Below are positions 1 through 7,900 of a stretch of 42,029 nt of DNA, one piece after another; within the stretch, counting starts at the first letter, position 1, and the number at the start of each line of letters is the position of its first letter. The stretch is taken from assembly GCF_029212645.1 (NCBI RefSeq), contig NZ_JARGND010000022.1, positions 1 to 42,029 on the forward strand, in the 5' to 3' direction. A model generated the notes under the pieces. The model did no database searches and had not been told where the DNA came from. It saw only the letters and a program-made list of their open reading frames with translations. The DNA comes from Vannielia sp. Its GTDB lineage: Bacteria > Pseudomonadota > Alphaproteobacteria > Rhodobacterales > Rhodobacteraceae. The position numbers were made by a program, and so were the translations under genes.

Positions 1-785
1 ACCGGGGTCACCTCGGCGGCGGTGCCAGTCAGCCAGCACTGCTCAAAGCCTTCCAGCTCTTCGGGCATGATGTGGCGCTCATGCACCTTGATTCCGCGCT
101 CATGCAGCATCTCGATCACCGTTTGCCGGGTGATCCCGTTAAGGAAGCAATCGGGCAGGGGCGTGTGCACCTCACCATCCTTCACAAAAAAGATGTTGGC
201 CCCCGTCGCCTCGGCCACATAGCCGCGATAGTCCATAAACAGCGCATCCGAGCAGCCCTTTGCCTCGGCGGTATGCTTGCTCATGGTGCAAATCATGTAA
301 AGGCCAGCCGCCTTGGCATGAACCGGGATGGTCTCTGGCGAAGGGCGCTTCCACTTGGCCACATCCAGCTTGGCCCCCACGAGTTTGGCATCACCGTAGT
401 AATTGCCCCACTCCCAGCCAGCCACGGCAACGCGCACCGGGTTTTTCAAGGCACTCACGCCCATGTCTTCGCCCGAGCCGCGCCAGGCAACCACCCGCAC
501 ATAGGCATCCGTCCAGTTGTTCGCCTTGAGCATCTCGTATTTCGCGGCTTCCAGCTCATCCACGCTGTAGGGAACCTCAAAATCCAGCATCCTGCCACTG
601 GCGATCAGCCTCTCCGAATGTTGGCGGCCCTTGAAAATGGAGCCGTTGTAGCACCGCTCCCCTTCAAACACGCTGGAGGCATAATGCAGCGCATGGGTGA
701 GGATATGCACCTTGGCATCCCGCGCCTCAACCAGCTTGCCATCCATCCAGATCTTGCCGTCGCGATCATCATACGCACCAACCAT
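1..785 (-). CDS. ilvE: Branched-chain amino acid aminotransferase (C-terminus cut by window edge)
   Basis: PLP-dependent class IV aminotransferase that makes Leu, Ile and Val from their 2-oxo acids with glutamate as donor; cytosolic. The visible 261 residues begin MVGAYDDRDGKIWMDGK and contain the fold-type IV segments HALHYASSVFEGER (about residues 31-44) and PVHAKAAGLY, in which Lys158 is the expected PLP-binding lysine. The last visible residues, TGTAAEVTPV, match the phosphate-binding segment near the family's C-terminus, so about 25-30 residues are missing past the left edge. I chose the ATG at 785 because GGAGG lies 7 bases upstream; an ATG four codons earlier would overlap that site. 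It is divergent from petP across a 155-bp spacer with nested palindromes. Confidence 0.93.
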   Translation of the reverse strand, partial: MVGAYDDRDGKIWMDGKLVEARDAKVHILTHALHYASSVFEGERCYNGSIFKGRQHSERLIASGRMLDFEVPYSVDELEAAKYEMLKANNWTDAYVRVVAWRGSGEDMGVSALKNPVRVAVAGWEWGNYYGDAKLVGAKLDVAKWKRPSPETIPVHAKAAGLYMICTMSKHTAEAKGCSDALFMDYRGYVAEATGANIFFVKDGEVHTPLPDCFLNGITRQTVIEMLHERGIKVHERHIMPEELEGFEQCWLTGTAAEVTP

Positions 786-807
786 TTCGGCCTCCATATT
801 CCGAATA

Positions 808-847
808 TTGCGCAAATTACGTCCGGTTCGGACACATTGTTGCGCAA
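808..847. promoter_or_regulatory. Nested palindrome between ilvE and petP
   Basis: Two perfect TTGCGCAA octamers (808-815 and 840-847) flank an inverted repeat GTCCG-GTT-CGGAC (821-833). The three centres are nearly evenly spaced, about 16 bp apart, so the octamers lie 32 bp (about three helical turns) apart on one DNA face. This looks like an operator for a dimeric or tetrameric regulator; PetP itself or an Lrp-type regulator are candidates, but nothing in the sequence says which. It lies 23-62 bp from the ilvE start and upstream of the petP promoter. Confidence 0.55.
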
Positions 848-874
848 AACCTGCGACTCACTACCGATCCGGGC

Positions 875-903
875 TTGGAAAGTCAACAAGGCTGACATAA
901 AAT
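875..903 (+). promoter_or_regulatory. Predicted petP promoter
   Basis: TTGGAA (875-880), a 17-bp spacer and TAAAAT (898-903) form a sigma70-type promoter 37 bp before the petP start codon. It sits just downstream of the nested palindrome. Confidence 0.55.
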
Positions 904-940
904 CCAAAAGCATGAGGAGAAAACCAGACAGGACAATACA

Positions 941-1438
941 ATGGCCGATGGTCCGCAGAGCAGCGAAAGCCTTCTCTTTCTCACCGACGAACAGCTCCGC
1001 AAGGGGATCGAGGCGATGTTCTTCGCCTATCGCGATTTCACGGCAGACCCGGATCGCATCCTCCTGACCAAAGGCTATGGTCGGGCGCACCACCGGGCCA
1101 TCCACTTCATCCACCGCGCCCCCGGCACCACCGTCAATAACCTGCTGTCGATCCTCGGCGTTACCAAACAGTCCCTCAACCGGGTGCTGCGCAGCCTCAT
1201 CGAGGATGGCCTCGTTGAAAGCCGGGTCGGCCGCCGTGACAAACGCGAGCGCCACCTCTTCCTCACCGAAGCCGGCGAGACCCTTGAGCGCGAACTCTCC
1301 GATGCCCAGCGCGCCCGGATGCGCACCGCCTACCGTGAGGCCGGTCCCGAAGCTGTGACTGGCTTCCGCACCGTTCTCGAAGCAATGATGGACCCCGAGC
1401 TTCGTCGCCATTATATGGCAATGAAAGAGGGGGGATGA
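941..1438 (+). CDS. petP: MarR-family transcriptional regulator PetP
   Basis: Winged-helix MarR regulator of 165 residues, a usual length. The HTH falls in the segment TTVNNLLSILGVTKQSLNRVLRSLIEDGLVESRVGRRDKRERHLFLTEAG (about residues 64-113), with the wing at the RRDKRERHLFLT part. In Rhodobacter capsulatus the PetP-PetR pair is encoded together and is linked to expression of cytochrome bc1; the same order, a MarR regulator directly followed by an OmpR-type regulator, is why I use the name. The start ATG has AGGA 7 bases upstream. Its stop codon overlaps the petR start (ATGA), so the two are translationally coupled. No bc1 genes are in this window, so the target is inferred from the relative. 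Confidence 0.85.
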   Translation: MADGPQSSESLLFLTDEQLRKGIEAMFFAYRDFTADPDRILLTKGYGRAHHRAIHFIHRAPGTTVNNLLSILGVTKQSLNRVLRSLIEDGLVESRVGRRDKRERHLFLTEAGETLERELSDAQRARMRTAYREAGPEAVTGFRTVLEAMMDPELRRHYMAMKEGG

Positions 1439-2142
1439 TGGAAGACCAGAGTGACGCGCACCTACTGATTGTCGATGATGATGAGCGCATTCGCGGGCTT
1501 CTCAAGAAGTTCCTGCTGCGCCATGGCTTTATCGTCACCAACGCGCGTGACGCTGCCCACGCCCGCCGCCTCCTCGCGGGGCTGGAATTTGATCTGATCG
1601 TGCTCGATATCATGATGCCCGGCGAAACCGGCATCGAGTTGACGACGAGCCTGCGCGAAACCCTCGCCACCCCCATCCTTCTGCTCACCGCCAAGGGCGA
1701 AACCGAAGATCGCATCGCGGGCCTTGAGGCCGGCGCCGATGATTACCTGCCCAAGCCCTTCGAGCCCAAGGAACTGCTGCTGCGGATCAATGCCATCCTG
1801 CGCCGCATACCCTCTGAAGGGCCCCTGGATTCGCTTCCCAAGGTGCTCTCGCTCGGCCCCGTCCGGTATGATGTATCCCGTGGCGAGATGTGGAGGGGCG
1901 AAGAGATGGTCCGCCTCACCGCCACCGAAAGCGCCCTCATGCGCATCTTCTCGGCCCAGCCCGGCAATGCCGTGTCGCGCACCAAACTGGTCGAGGATCT
2001 GGGCCGCGATGATGGCCAGGCCCAGGAACGCGCGGTTGATGTGCAAATCACCCGGCTCAGGCGCAAGATCGAGAGCGACCCAAAGCAACCGCGCTACCTG
2101 CAAACCGTGCGCGGCGAAGGTTACATGCTCGCCCCGGATTAA
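1435..2142 (+). CDS. petR: OmpR-family response regulator PetR
   Basis: Two-domain response regulator of 235 residues. The receiver domain (residues 9-125) has the acidic triad DDD near residue 14-16, the phosphoacceptor Asp58 in [11 protein letters not shown], and the conserved lysine in DDYLPKPF. The C-terminal OmpR/PhoB winged helix ends with [18 protein letters not shown] and TVRGEGYML. It overlaps petP by four bases. No sensor kinase gene is adjacent, so its phosphodonor cannot be told from here. The R. capsulatus homologue is needed for photosynthetic and respiratory growth. Its TAA stop overlaps that of the convergent queG by four bases, so no room exists for a terminator. Confidence 0.86.
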   Translation: MMEDQSDAHLLIVDDDERIRGLLKKFLLRHGFIVTNARDAAHARRLLAGLEFDLIVLDIMMPGETGIELTTSLRETLATPILLLTAKGETEDRIAGLEAGADDYLPKPFEPKELLLRINAILRRIPSEGPLDSLPKVLSLGPVRYDVSRGEMWRGEEMVRLTATESALMRIFSAQPGNAVSRTKLVEDLGRDDGQAQERAVDVQITRLRRKIESDPKQPRYLQTVRGEGYMLAPD

Positions 2143-3158
2143 CCGAGCCGCTCCACCGCCCAACGCGCCGCATCCGCCACCGCCGGGTCCTCGTCCTCAC
2201 ATAACCCCTGCGCCACCGGCCTCAGCCGTGCCGCCCCGCTGTTGCCGATCGCATAAAGCACATTGCGCACAAACCGCCCCCGCCCGATCCGCTTGATCGG
2301 CGAGCCGGAAAACCGCGCCCTGAAGGCCGCATCATCCAGCACCGCAAGCTGCGCCAAATCAGGAAAATCAGTCTCTGTTCCGCCCTGATAGCGCATATCG
2401 GCGGCCTCCACCGCAAACTTGTTCCAGGGGCACACCGCAAGGCAATCGTCACAGCCGTAAATCCGGTTGCCCATCTTCTCGCGCAACTCTGTAGGCACCG
2501 GGCCAGAATGCTCAATCGTCAGGTAGGAAATGCAGCGCCGCGCATCCAGCTCATAGGGCGCCGGAAAGGCCCCCGTCGGGCAGATATCAAGGCACCGCCT
2601 GCACCCGCCGCAATGGTCGGTTTCCGCTGGATCAGGGTCTATTTCGAGGGTGGTAAACACCGACCCGATAAAAAACCAACTTCCCATATCGCGGCTCACA
2701 AGGTTGGTGTGCTTGCCCTGCCAGCCCAGCCCCGCCGCCTGCGCCAGCGGCTTTTCCGCTACCGGGGCGGTATCCACAAAAACCTTGATCTCGCCGCCGC
2801 ACTCGTCAATCAGCCAGCGCCCCAGGCGCTTCAGCCGCTTTTTCACGATGTCATGGTAATCGCGCCCCCGCGCATAGGCCGAGATCACCCCCCGCTCGCG
2901 CTGCTCCAGGCCCTCCAGCGGATCAAACTCCGGCGCATAGCTCTCGCCCAGCACGATCACACTCTTCGCCTCAGGCCACAGCGCCGCCGGGTTCTCGCGC
3001 CATTCCACCCGGCGCTCCATCCAGCTCATCTCGCCATGCCGCCCGGCCGCCAAAAACGCCCTCAACCCCTCTGGCACACCGCTCAACGGCCCCGCCCGCA
3101 CCACCCGGCACAGGCTGAACCCCTCTTCCAGCGCGCGTGAAACGATCCGGTCTTTCAC
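2139..3158 (-). CDS. queG: Epoxyqueuosine reductase QueG
   Basis: Cobalamin- and [4Fe-4S]-dependent enzyme that reduces epoxyqueuosine to queuosine in the wobble position of GUN-anticodon tRNAs. 339 residues. Two ferredoxin-like clusters are complete: Cys183, Cys186, Cys189, Cys193, then Cys209, Cys236, Cys239, Cys243 ([11 protein letters not shown]). The catalytic-site segment [12 protein letters not shown] contains the expected acid Asp129. I chose the GTG at 3158, giving [14 protein letters not shown], because this aligns with the family N-terminus; the open frame runs 19 codons further, but those codons translate the terminator-like element at 3171-3215. A C-terminal HEAT-like tail ([32 protein letters not shown]) is present. 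Likely co-transcribed with the upstream gst. Confidence 0.93.
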   Translation of the reverse strand: MKDRIVSRALEEGFSLCRVVRAGPLSGVPEGLRAFLAAGRHGEMSWMERRVEWRENPAALWPEAKSVIVLGESYAPEFDPLEGLEQRERGVISAYARGRDYHDIVKKRLKRLGRWLIDECGGEIKVFVDTAPVAEKPLAQAAGLGWQGKHTNLVSRDMGSWFFIGSVFTTLEIDPDPAETDHCGGCRRCLDICPTGAFPAPYELDARRCISYLTIEHSGPVPTELREKMGNRIYGCDDCLAVCPWNKFAVEAADMRYQGGTETDFPDLAQLAVLDDAAFRARFSGSPIKRIGRGRFVRNVLYAIGNSGAARLRPVAQGLCEDEDPAVADAARWAVERLG

Positions 3159-3170
3159 TGCCCCGCCCCA

Positions 3171-3215
3171 TTTTCTTGCTGAAAATATCCCGGGGGTGTG
3201 GGGGCTGGCCCCCAC
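3171..3215 (-). terminator. Hairpin plus ATATTTTC element between gst and queG
   Basis: A perfect 8-bp stem GTGGGGGC/GCCCCCAC with a 2-base loop (3198-3215) is followed on the minus strand by a C-rich run, CCCGGGATATTTTC and an A-rich tail. I recall this combination as a recurrent intergenic element in Rhodobacterales. It would terminate or attenuate transcription leaving gst, with queG starting 13 bases later. Confidence 0.6.
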
Positions 3216-3227
3216 GGCGGGCGGCGA

Positions 3228-3896
3228 TCAGAAATCGAGATCGGCATAGTGCGGCGGCGGCGGGAAGCCCGGCACCTGATCGGCAAGGATCGAGCGGAAA
3301 GCCGGGCGCGATTTGATCTTCGCATACCAGTCCTTCACATTGGCCGACCGGTTCCAGTCCACATCGCAAATGTAATCCAGCGATGACAGATGCGCCGCCG
3401 CGGCAAAATCCGCCATCGTCAGCGCGTCGCCCGCCAGCCAGCGGCGCTGATCCAGCAACCATGCCATGTAATCCAAGTGATACTTCACCGCCTTGGCCCC
3501 GGCCTTCACATTGCGGCTCTCGGGATAGCCCTCACCGGTGACCTTCTTGTTGACCCGCTCGTAAAGCAGATTGGCCGTTACCTCGTGGTGAAACTTGTCG
3601 TCAAACCACGCACACAACCGGCGCACCTCATAGCGCCCCTCGGCAGTTTTCGGCAGCAAGGCAGGCTCGGGGTGCTTTTCTTCGATGTATTCGCAAATCG
3701 GCTGGCTCTCGGCCATCATCATCGCGCCAAACTTGAGCACCGGCACCTTGCCCGCCGGGTTACGGCGCAGGAAATCCGGCTCCTTCTCCCAGTAGCGCTC
3801 CTCAACAAGCTCTACCTCAAGCTTCTTTTCCGCCATGACAAGGCGCACCTTGCGGCAAAACGGGGAAAGGGGAACGTGGTAAAGTCGGCTGCTCAT
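3228..3896 (-). CDS. Glutathione S-transferase family protein
   Basis: 222-residue cytosolic GST. The thioredoxin-like N-terminal half has LSPFCRKVRLVMAEKK (residues 10-25), whose Ser/Cys lie where the glutathione-activating residue sits, then the cis-proline segment GKVPVL and the Glu/Ser pair AESQPICEYIEE that binds the gamma-glutamyl group. The C-terminal helical half includes the N-capping/hydrophobic staple segment ALTMADFAAAAHLSSLDY. The exact class and substrate cannot be assigned from the sequence; a role in detoxification or peroxide handling is generic. No strong Shine-Dalgarno site is visible before the ATG. It lies 58 bp downstream of mtgA in the same direction. Confidence 0.88.
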   Translation of the reverse strand: MSSRLYHVPLSPFCRKVRLVMAEKKLEVELVEERYWEKEPDFLRRNPAGKVPVLKFGAMMMAESQPICEYIEEKHPEPALLPKTAEGRYEVRRLCAWFDDKFHHEVTANLLYERVNKKVTGEGYPESRNVKAGAKAVKYHLDYMAWLLDQRRWLAGDALTMADFAAAAHLSSLDYICDVDWNRSANVKDWYAKIKSRPAFRSILADQVPGFPPPPHYADLDF

Positions 3897-3954
3897 AGGG
3901 GGTCACTCGCTGGCTTTTCTTGGCCCCTGTGATAGCCCTTTAACCCCTCCCGCT

Positions 3955-4698
3955 TCAATCCTCGAAACAATCGGCGCGCCCATCCACCTTGATCGTGGCG
4001 CCGCCATCGGCAATTGCAGCCGCCCGTTTGCGCAGCCATGACGCGGGGTTGCTGGCCGAGCGCTCTTTCGGGTTGGGCAAAACCGCCGCCAGAAGCGCGC
4101 CCTGCATCGGCGTCAGATCGCCGGGTGGCTTGCCAAAGTAGTGGTGGCTCGCCGCCTCAACGCCAAAGATCCCTTCACCAAACTCGGCGAGGTTCAGATA
4201 AATCTCCAGCATCCGCCGCTTGCTCCACACCGCCTCGGCCAGCGGGGTGATCAGCGCCTCAAGGCTCTTGCGCAGCCAGCTACGCCCCTGCCACAAAAAC
4301 ACGTTTTTCACCGTCTGCTGGCTAATGGTGGAGCCGCCCCGCTGTGCGCCGTCTTCCAGCGCAAGGCGGATCGCGTTCACATCAAAACCCCAATGCAGGC
4401 AATAATTGGCATCCTCGGCCGCCACCACAGCGCGCACCGCTGCGGGTGAAATCTCCTCAATACCAATCCACTGGCGGTCCACGTCATGGCCCAGCCGCCG
4501 CTCCTCTGACCAGATCGTATGGGTCGTGGGCGGATCAAAGACGCTATAGATCAGCACCAAAAGCAACAGCACCGCAAAGGGGATCAACAGCACCAGAGCC
4601 GCTCGGCGCAGCACCCAACGCTTCAGGCTCCGCTTGCGCGGTTTCGCCTTTGCCTTGCCCTTCGCGGGGCGCTTCCTGGGTTTGCTCGCCTTGGCCAT
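3955..4698 (-). CDS. mtgA: Monofunctional peptidoglycan glycosyltransferase MtgA
   Basis: GT51 enzyme that polymerises lipid II into glycan strands at the outer face of the inner membrane. 247 residues. A strongly basic N-terminus (about residues 2-27, rich in Lys/Arg) precedes one membrane helix at about 31-50 (ALVLLIPFAVLLLLVLIYSV). GT51 motifs follow in order: VVAAEDANYCLHWGFD with the catalytic Glu, RGGSTISQQTVKN, and KRRMLEIYLNLAEFGEGIFGVEAAS. No transpeptidase domain is present, which separates it from class A PBPs. I chose the ATG at 4698 (MAKASKPRKR); the frame is open 42 codons further but that stretch has no family character. The ribosome site is weak, so the start is the least sure part. 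Confidence 0.92.
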   Translation of the reverse strand: MAKASKPRKRPAKGKAKAKPRKRSLKRWVLRRAALVLLIPFAVLLLLVLIYSVFDPPTTHTIWSEERRLGHDVDRQWIGIEEISPAAVRAVVAAEDANYCLHWGFDVNAIRLALEDGAQRGGSTISQQTVKNVFLWQGRSWLRKSLEALITPLAEAVWSKRRMLEIYLNLAEFGEGIFGVEAASHHYFGKPPGDLTPMQGALLAAVLPNPKERSASNPASWLRKRAAAIADGGATIKVDGRADCFED

Positions 4699-4844
4699 CC
4701 GCTTTGCTATACGCGGCTCCGCTGCGGGGGAAAACCCGTCACGCACAAAGCGCCTCCTGTCACGCACGCATTCCGGGCCGCGCAAGGGTGGAGTCGTGGC
4801 AGCTTTGCCTTGCGCCGCCCCCAACGAAACTTACCCCTCGCACA

Positions 4845-4877
4845 TGAAAAAGGGCGCACCTCCCAGGCACGCCCCTT
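4845..4877 (-). terminator. Rho-independent terminator of gltB
   Basis: On the minus strand a 12-bp stem (4866-4877 with 4849-4860, three G-U type pairs) closes a 5-base loop and runs into a T-rich end. It starts 24 bases after the gltB stop and separates the glutamate synthase locus from mtgA. Confidence 0.82.
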
Positions 4878-4900
4878 CCCTGTCTCTTCGGTATCTCGGC

Positions 4901-7900
4901 CTATTCTGCCGGGATAGCGCCTTTTTCCTCGCTCAAAGGATGGCTGAGGTTGGCCAGCATCTCCTTCGGGCAGACCTGCACGAAATTCTCCAACTCCATG
5001 TCCCAATGCTGGAGAATCGTCTCGGCCTTGCGGCTGTTGGTCTCTTCAAAATGCGCCTCAACCAGGTTGTGAAGCTGCTCCTGCCAGTGCTGCACAGTCA
5101 CCGGGCAGGTCACCAGCGTTTCCATGTTCATCATGTCCGCCGATTGGCCTTCAGGGTCGTAAAGATACGCCATGCCGCCGGTCATGCCTGCGCCAAAGTT
5201 GGCCCCGATGGTGCCAAGGATCACCGCAACACCGCCGGTCATGTATTCACACCCGTTCGAGCCACAGCCCTCGATCACCGTCTTGGCGCCCGAGTTGCGC
5301 ACCGCAAAGCGCTCACCCGCGCGACCCGCGGCAAACAGGTAGCCATCGGTCGCGCCGTAAAGCACCGTGTTGCCGATGATGGTGTTTTCGCTGGCTTCCA
5401 GCGGCGAGCACATCTGCGGCTGCACCACCACGGTGCCCCCACTCAGACCCTTGCCAACATAGTCATTGGCATCGCCTGAAACCTCCAGTTTCAACCCCGG
5501 CGCGGCAAAGGCCCCAAGGCTCTGGCCCGCGCTGCCTGTCAGCTTCACGGTCAGATGATGCGGCAGGAAGGCGTTGCGCATCCCGAAGTTCTGCACAATG
5601 TGGCTCGATGTGCGCGTGCCCACCGTCCTGTGGGTGTTTTGCACCGCATATTGCAGCTGCATCTTCTCGCCATCCCGCAGGAAGCGCTCGGCATCCCGCA
5701 CGATCTGCGCATCCAGCGTATCCGGCACCGGATTGCGCGGGCGCTCACCGTCGTAGCTGACCACGTCACTGCCATCCACGCAAATCAGCAGCGGATTGAG
5801 ATCAAGGTCATCCAGATGCGCCGACCCCCGGCTCACCTGCCCCAGCAGATCGGCCCGGCCAATCACTTCGCTCAGGCTGCGCGCCCCGATCGAGGCCAGA
5901 ATTTCGCGCACCTCTTCCGCGTAGAAGGTGATGAGGTTCACCACCTTGTCGGCGCTACCAGTGAACTTTGCGCGCAGGTCTTCACGCTGGGTGCACACGC
6001 CCACCGGGCAAGTGTTGCTCTGGCACTGGCGCACCATGATACAGCCCATCGCGATCAGCGCGGCTGTGCCAATACCGTATTCCTCGGCCCCCATCATCGC
6101 CGCCATCACAATGTCACGGCCCGTGCGCAAACCACCATCGGTGCGCAGCGTCACCCGGCTGCGCAGGTTGTTGAGGCTCAGCACCTGATGCGCTTCCGTC
6201 AGCCCCATCTCCCACGGCAGGCCCGCGTATTTGATAGAGGTCGCCGGCGAGGCCCCGGTGCCACCGTTGTGGCCCGAGATCAGGATATTATCGGCCTTGG
6301 CCTTGGCCACGCCCGCCGCAATCGTGCCCACGCCGCTAGAGGCCACCAGCTTCACCGTCACCTTCACGGTGGGGTTGATCTGCTTGAGGTCATAGATCAG
6401 CTGCGCAAGGTCTTCGATCGAGTAGATATCATGGTGCGGCGGCGGTGAAATCAGCGTCACCCCCTTGGTCGAGTGACGGAGCCGCGCGATCAGATCGGTG
6501 ACCTTCATGCCGGGAAGCTGGCCACCCTCGCCGGGTTTGGCCCCCTGCGCCACCTTGATCTCAAGTTCCTCGCAATGGTTCAGGTATTCCGCCGTCACGC
6601 CAAAGCGCCCGCTTGCCACCTGCTTGATCTTGGCACTGGGGTTATCGCCGTTCGGCTCGGGCACAAAATGCGCCGGATCTTCCCCGCCCTCACCGCTGTC
6701 AGACTTTGCGCCAATCCGGTTCATCGCCACATTCAGCGTCTTGTGCGCTTCCGGGCTGAGAGCGCCAAGGCTCATCCCCGGCGTCACAAAGCGCTTGCGG
6801 ATCGAGGTGATGCTCTCCACCTCGGCCAGCGGAATCGCCTCGCCCAGCGGCTTGATCGCCAGCAAATCGCGCAGATGGATCGGCGGATTGGCCTGCATCT
6901 TGGCGCTATACTGCTTCCAGATCTCAAACGAGCCGCGATCACAGGCGGTTTGCAACAGGTGCATGCTGGAGGCTTCCCAGGCGTGGGTCTCCCCCGAACG
7001 GCGCGCTTTGTAAAAGCCGCCCACCGGCAACACCGGCGTGGCCCCCTTGAGCCAGCCATGCGCATGAATGCCCTCGGCCTTCTTCTGAATACCGGGAACG
7101 CCAATGCCGCTGATCCGGCTGGTCATGCCGGGGAAAAACTCGTGCACCATCGCACGGCTCAGGCCCACGGCCTCAAAGTTGAGACCCCCGCGATAAGACG
7201 ACACCACCGAGATGCCCATCTTCGACATGATTTTCAGCAAGCCCGCATCCACGGCCTCACGATAGCGGCTCACCGCCTCGGTCAGCGACACATCAAGCAG
7301 GCCGCGCTCGATCCGGTCCGCAAGGCTGTCTTCGGCGAGATAGGCGTTCACGATGGTCGCCCCGCAGCCGATCAAAACGGCAAAGTAATGCGGGTCCATG
7401 CACTCGGCCGAGCGCACCCCAAGCGAGCAGAACGTCCGCAAGCCCTTCTTGGTCAGCCCGCTATGCACGGCGCTGGTGGCAAGGATCATCGGCATCGCCA
7501 CCTTGTCGGGGCCGCTGTGCTGATCGGTCAGCACGATGTGGCCCGCGCCCGAGCGCACCGCATCCTGCGCCTCGCTGCGAATCCGCGCCAGATTTTCGTT
7601 AAGCGCCGAAGGGCCGCTATCCCGTGGGAAGGTGCAATCAATCTCGCACATATCCGCCTGGAAATGCGTCACCATCTCTTCAAACTGCGCGTTGCCCACA
7701 AACGGGCTCTCCAGCACCAGAATGGCGGTTTGGCTGCTGTCCTCGTCCAGCACGTTCTTGAGGTTGCCGAACCGCGTTTTCAGGCTCATCACCCGGTATT
7801 CGCGCAGGCTGTCAATCGGCGGGTTTGTCACCTGGCTGAAGTTCTGGCGGAAGAAGTGGCTCAGCGGGCGATACTTTTTGCTAAGCACCGCGCTGGGCGT

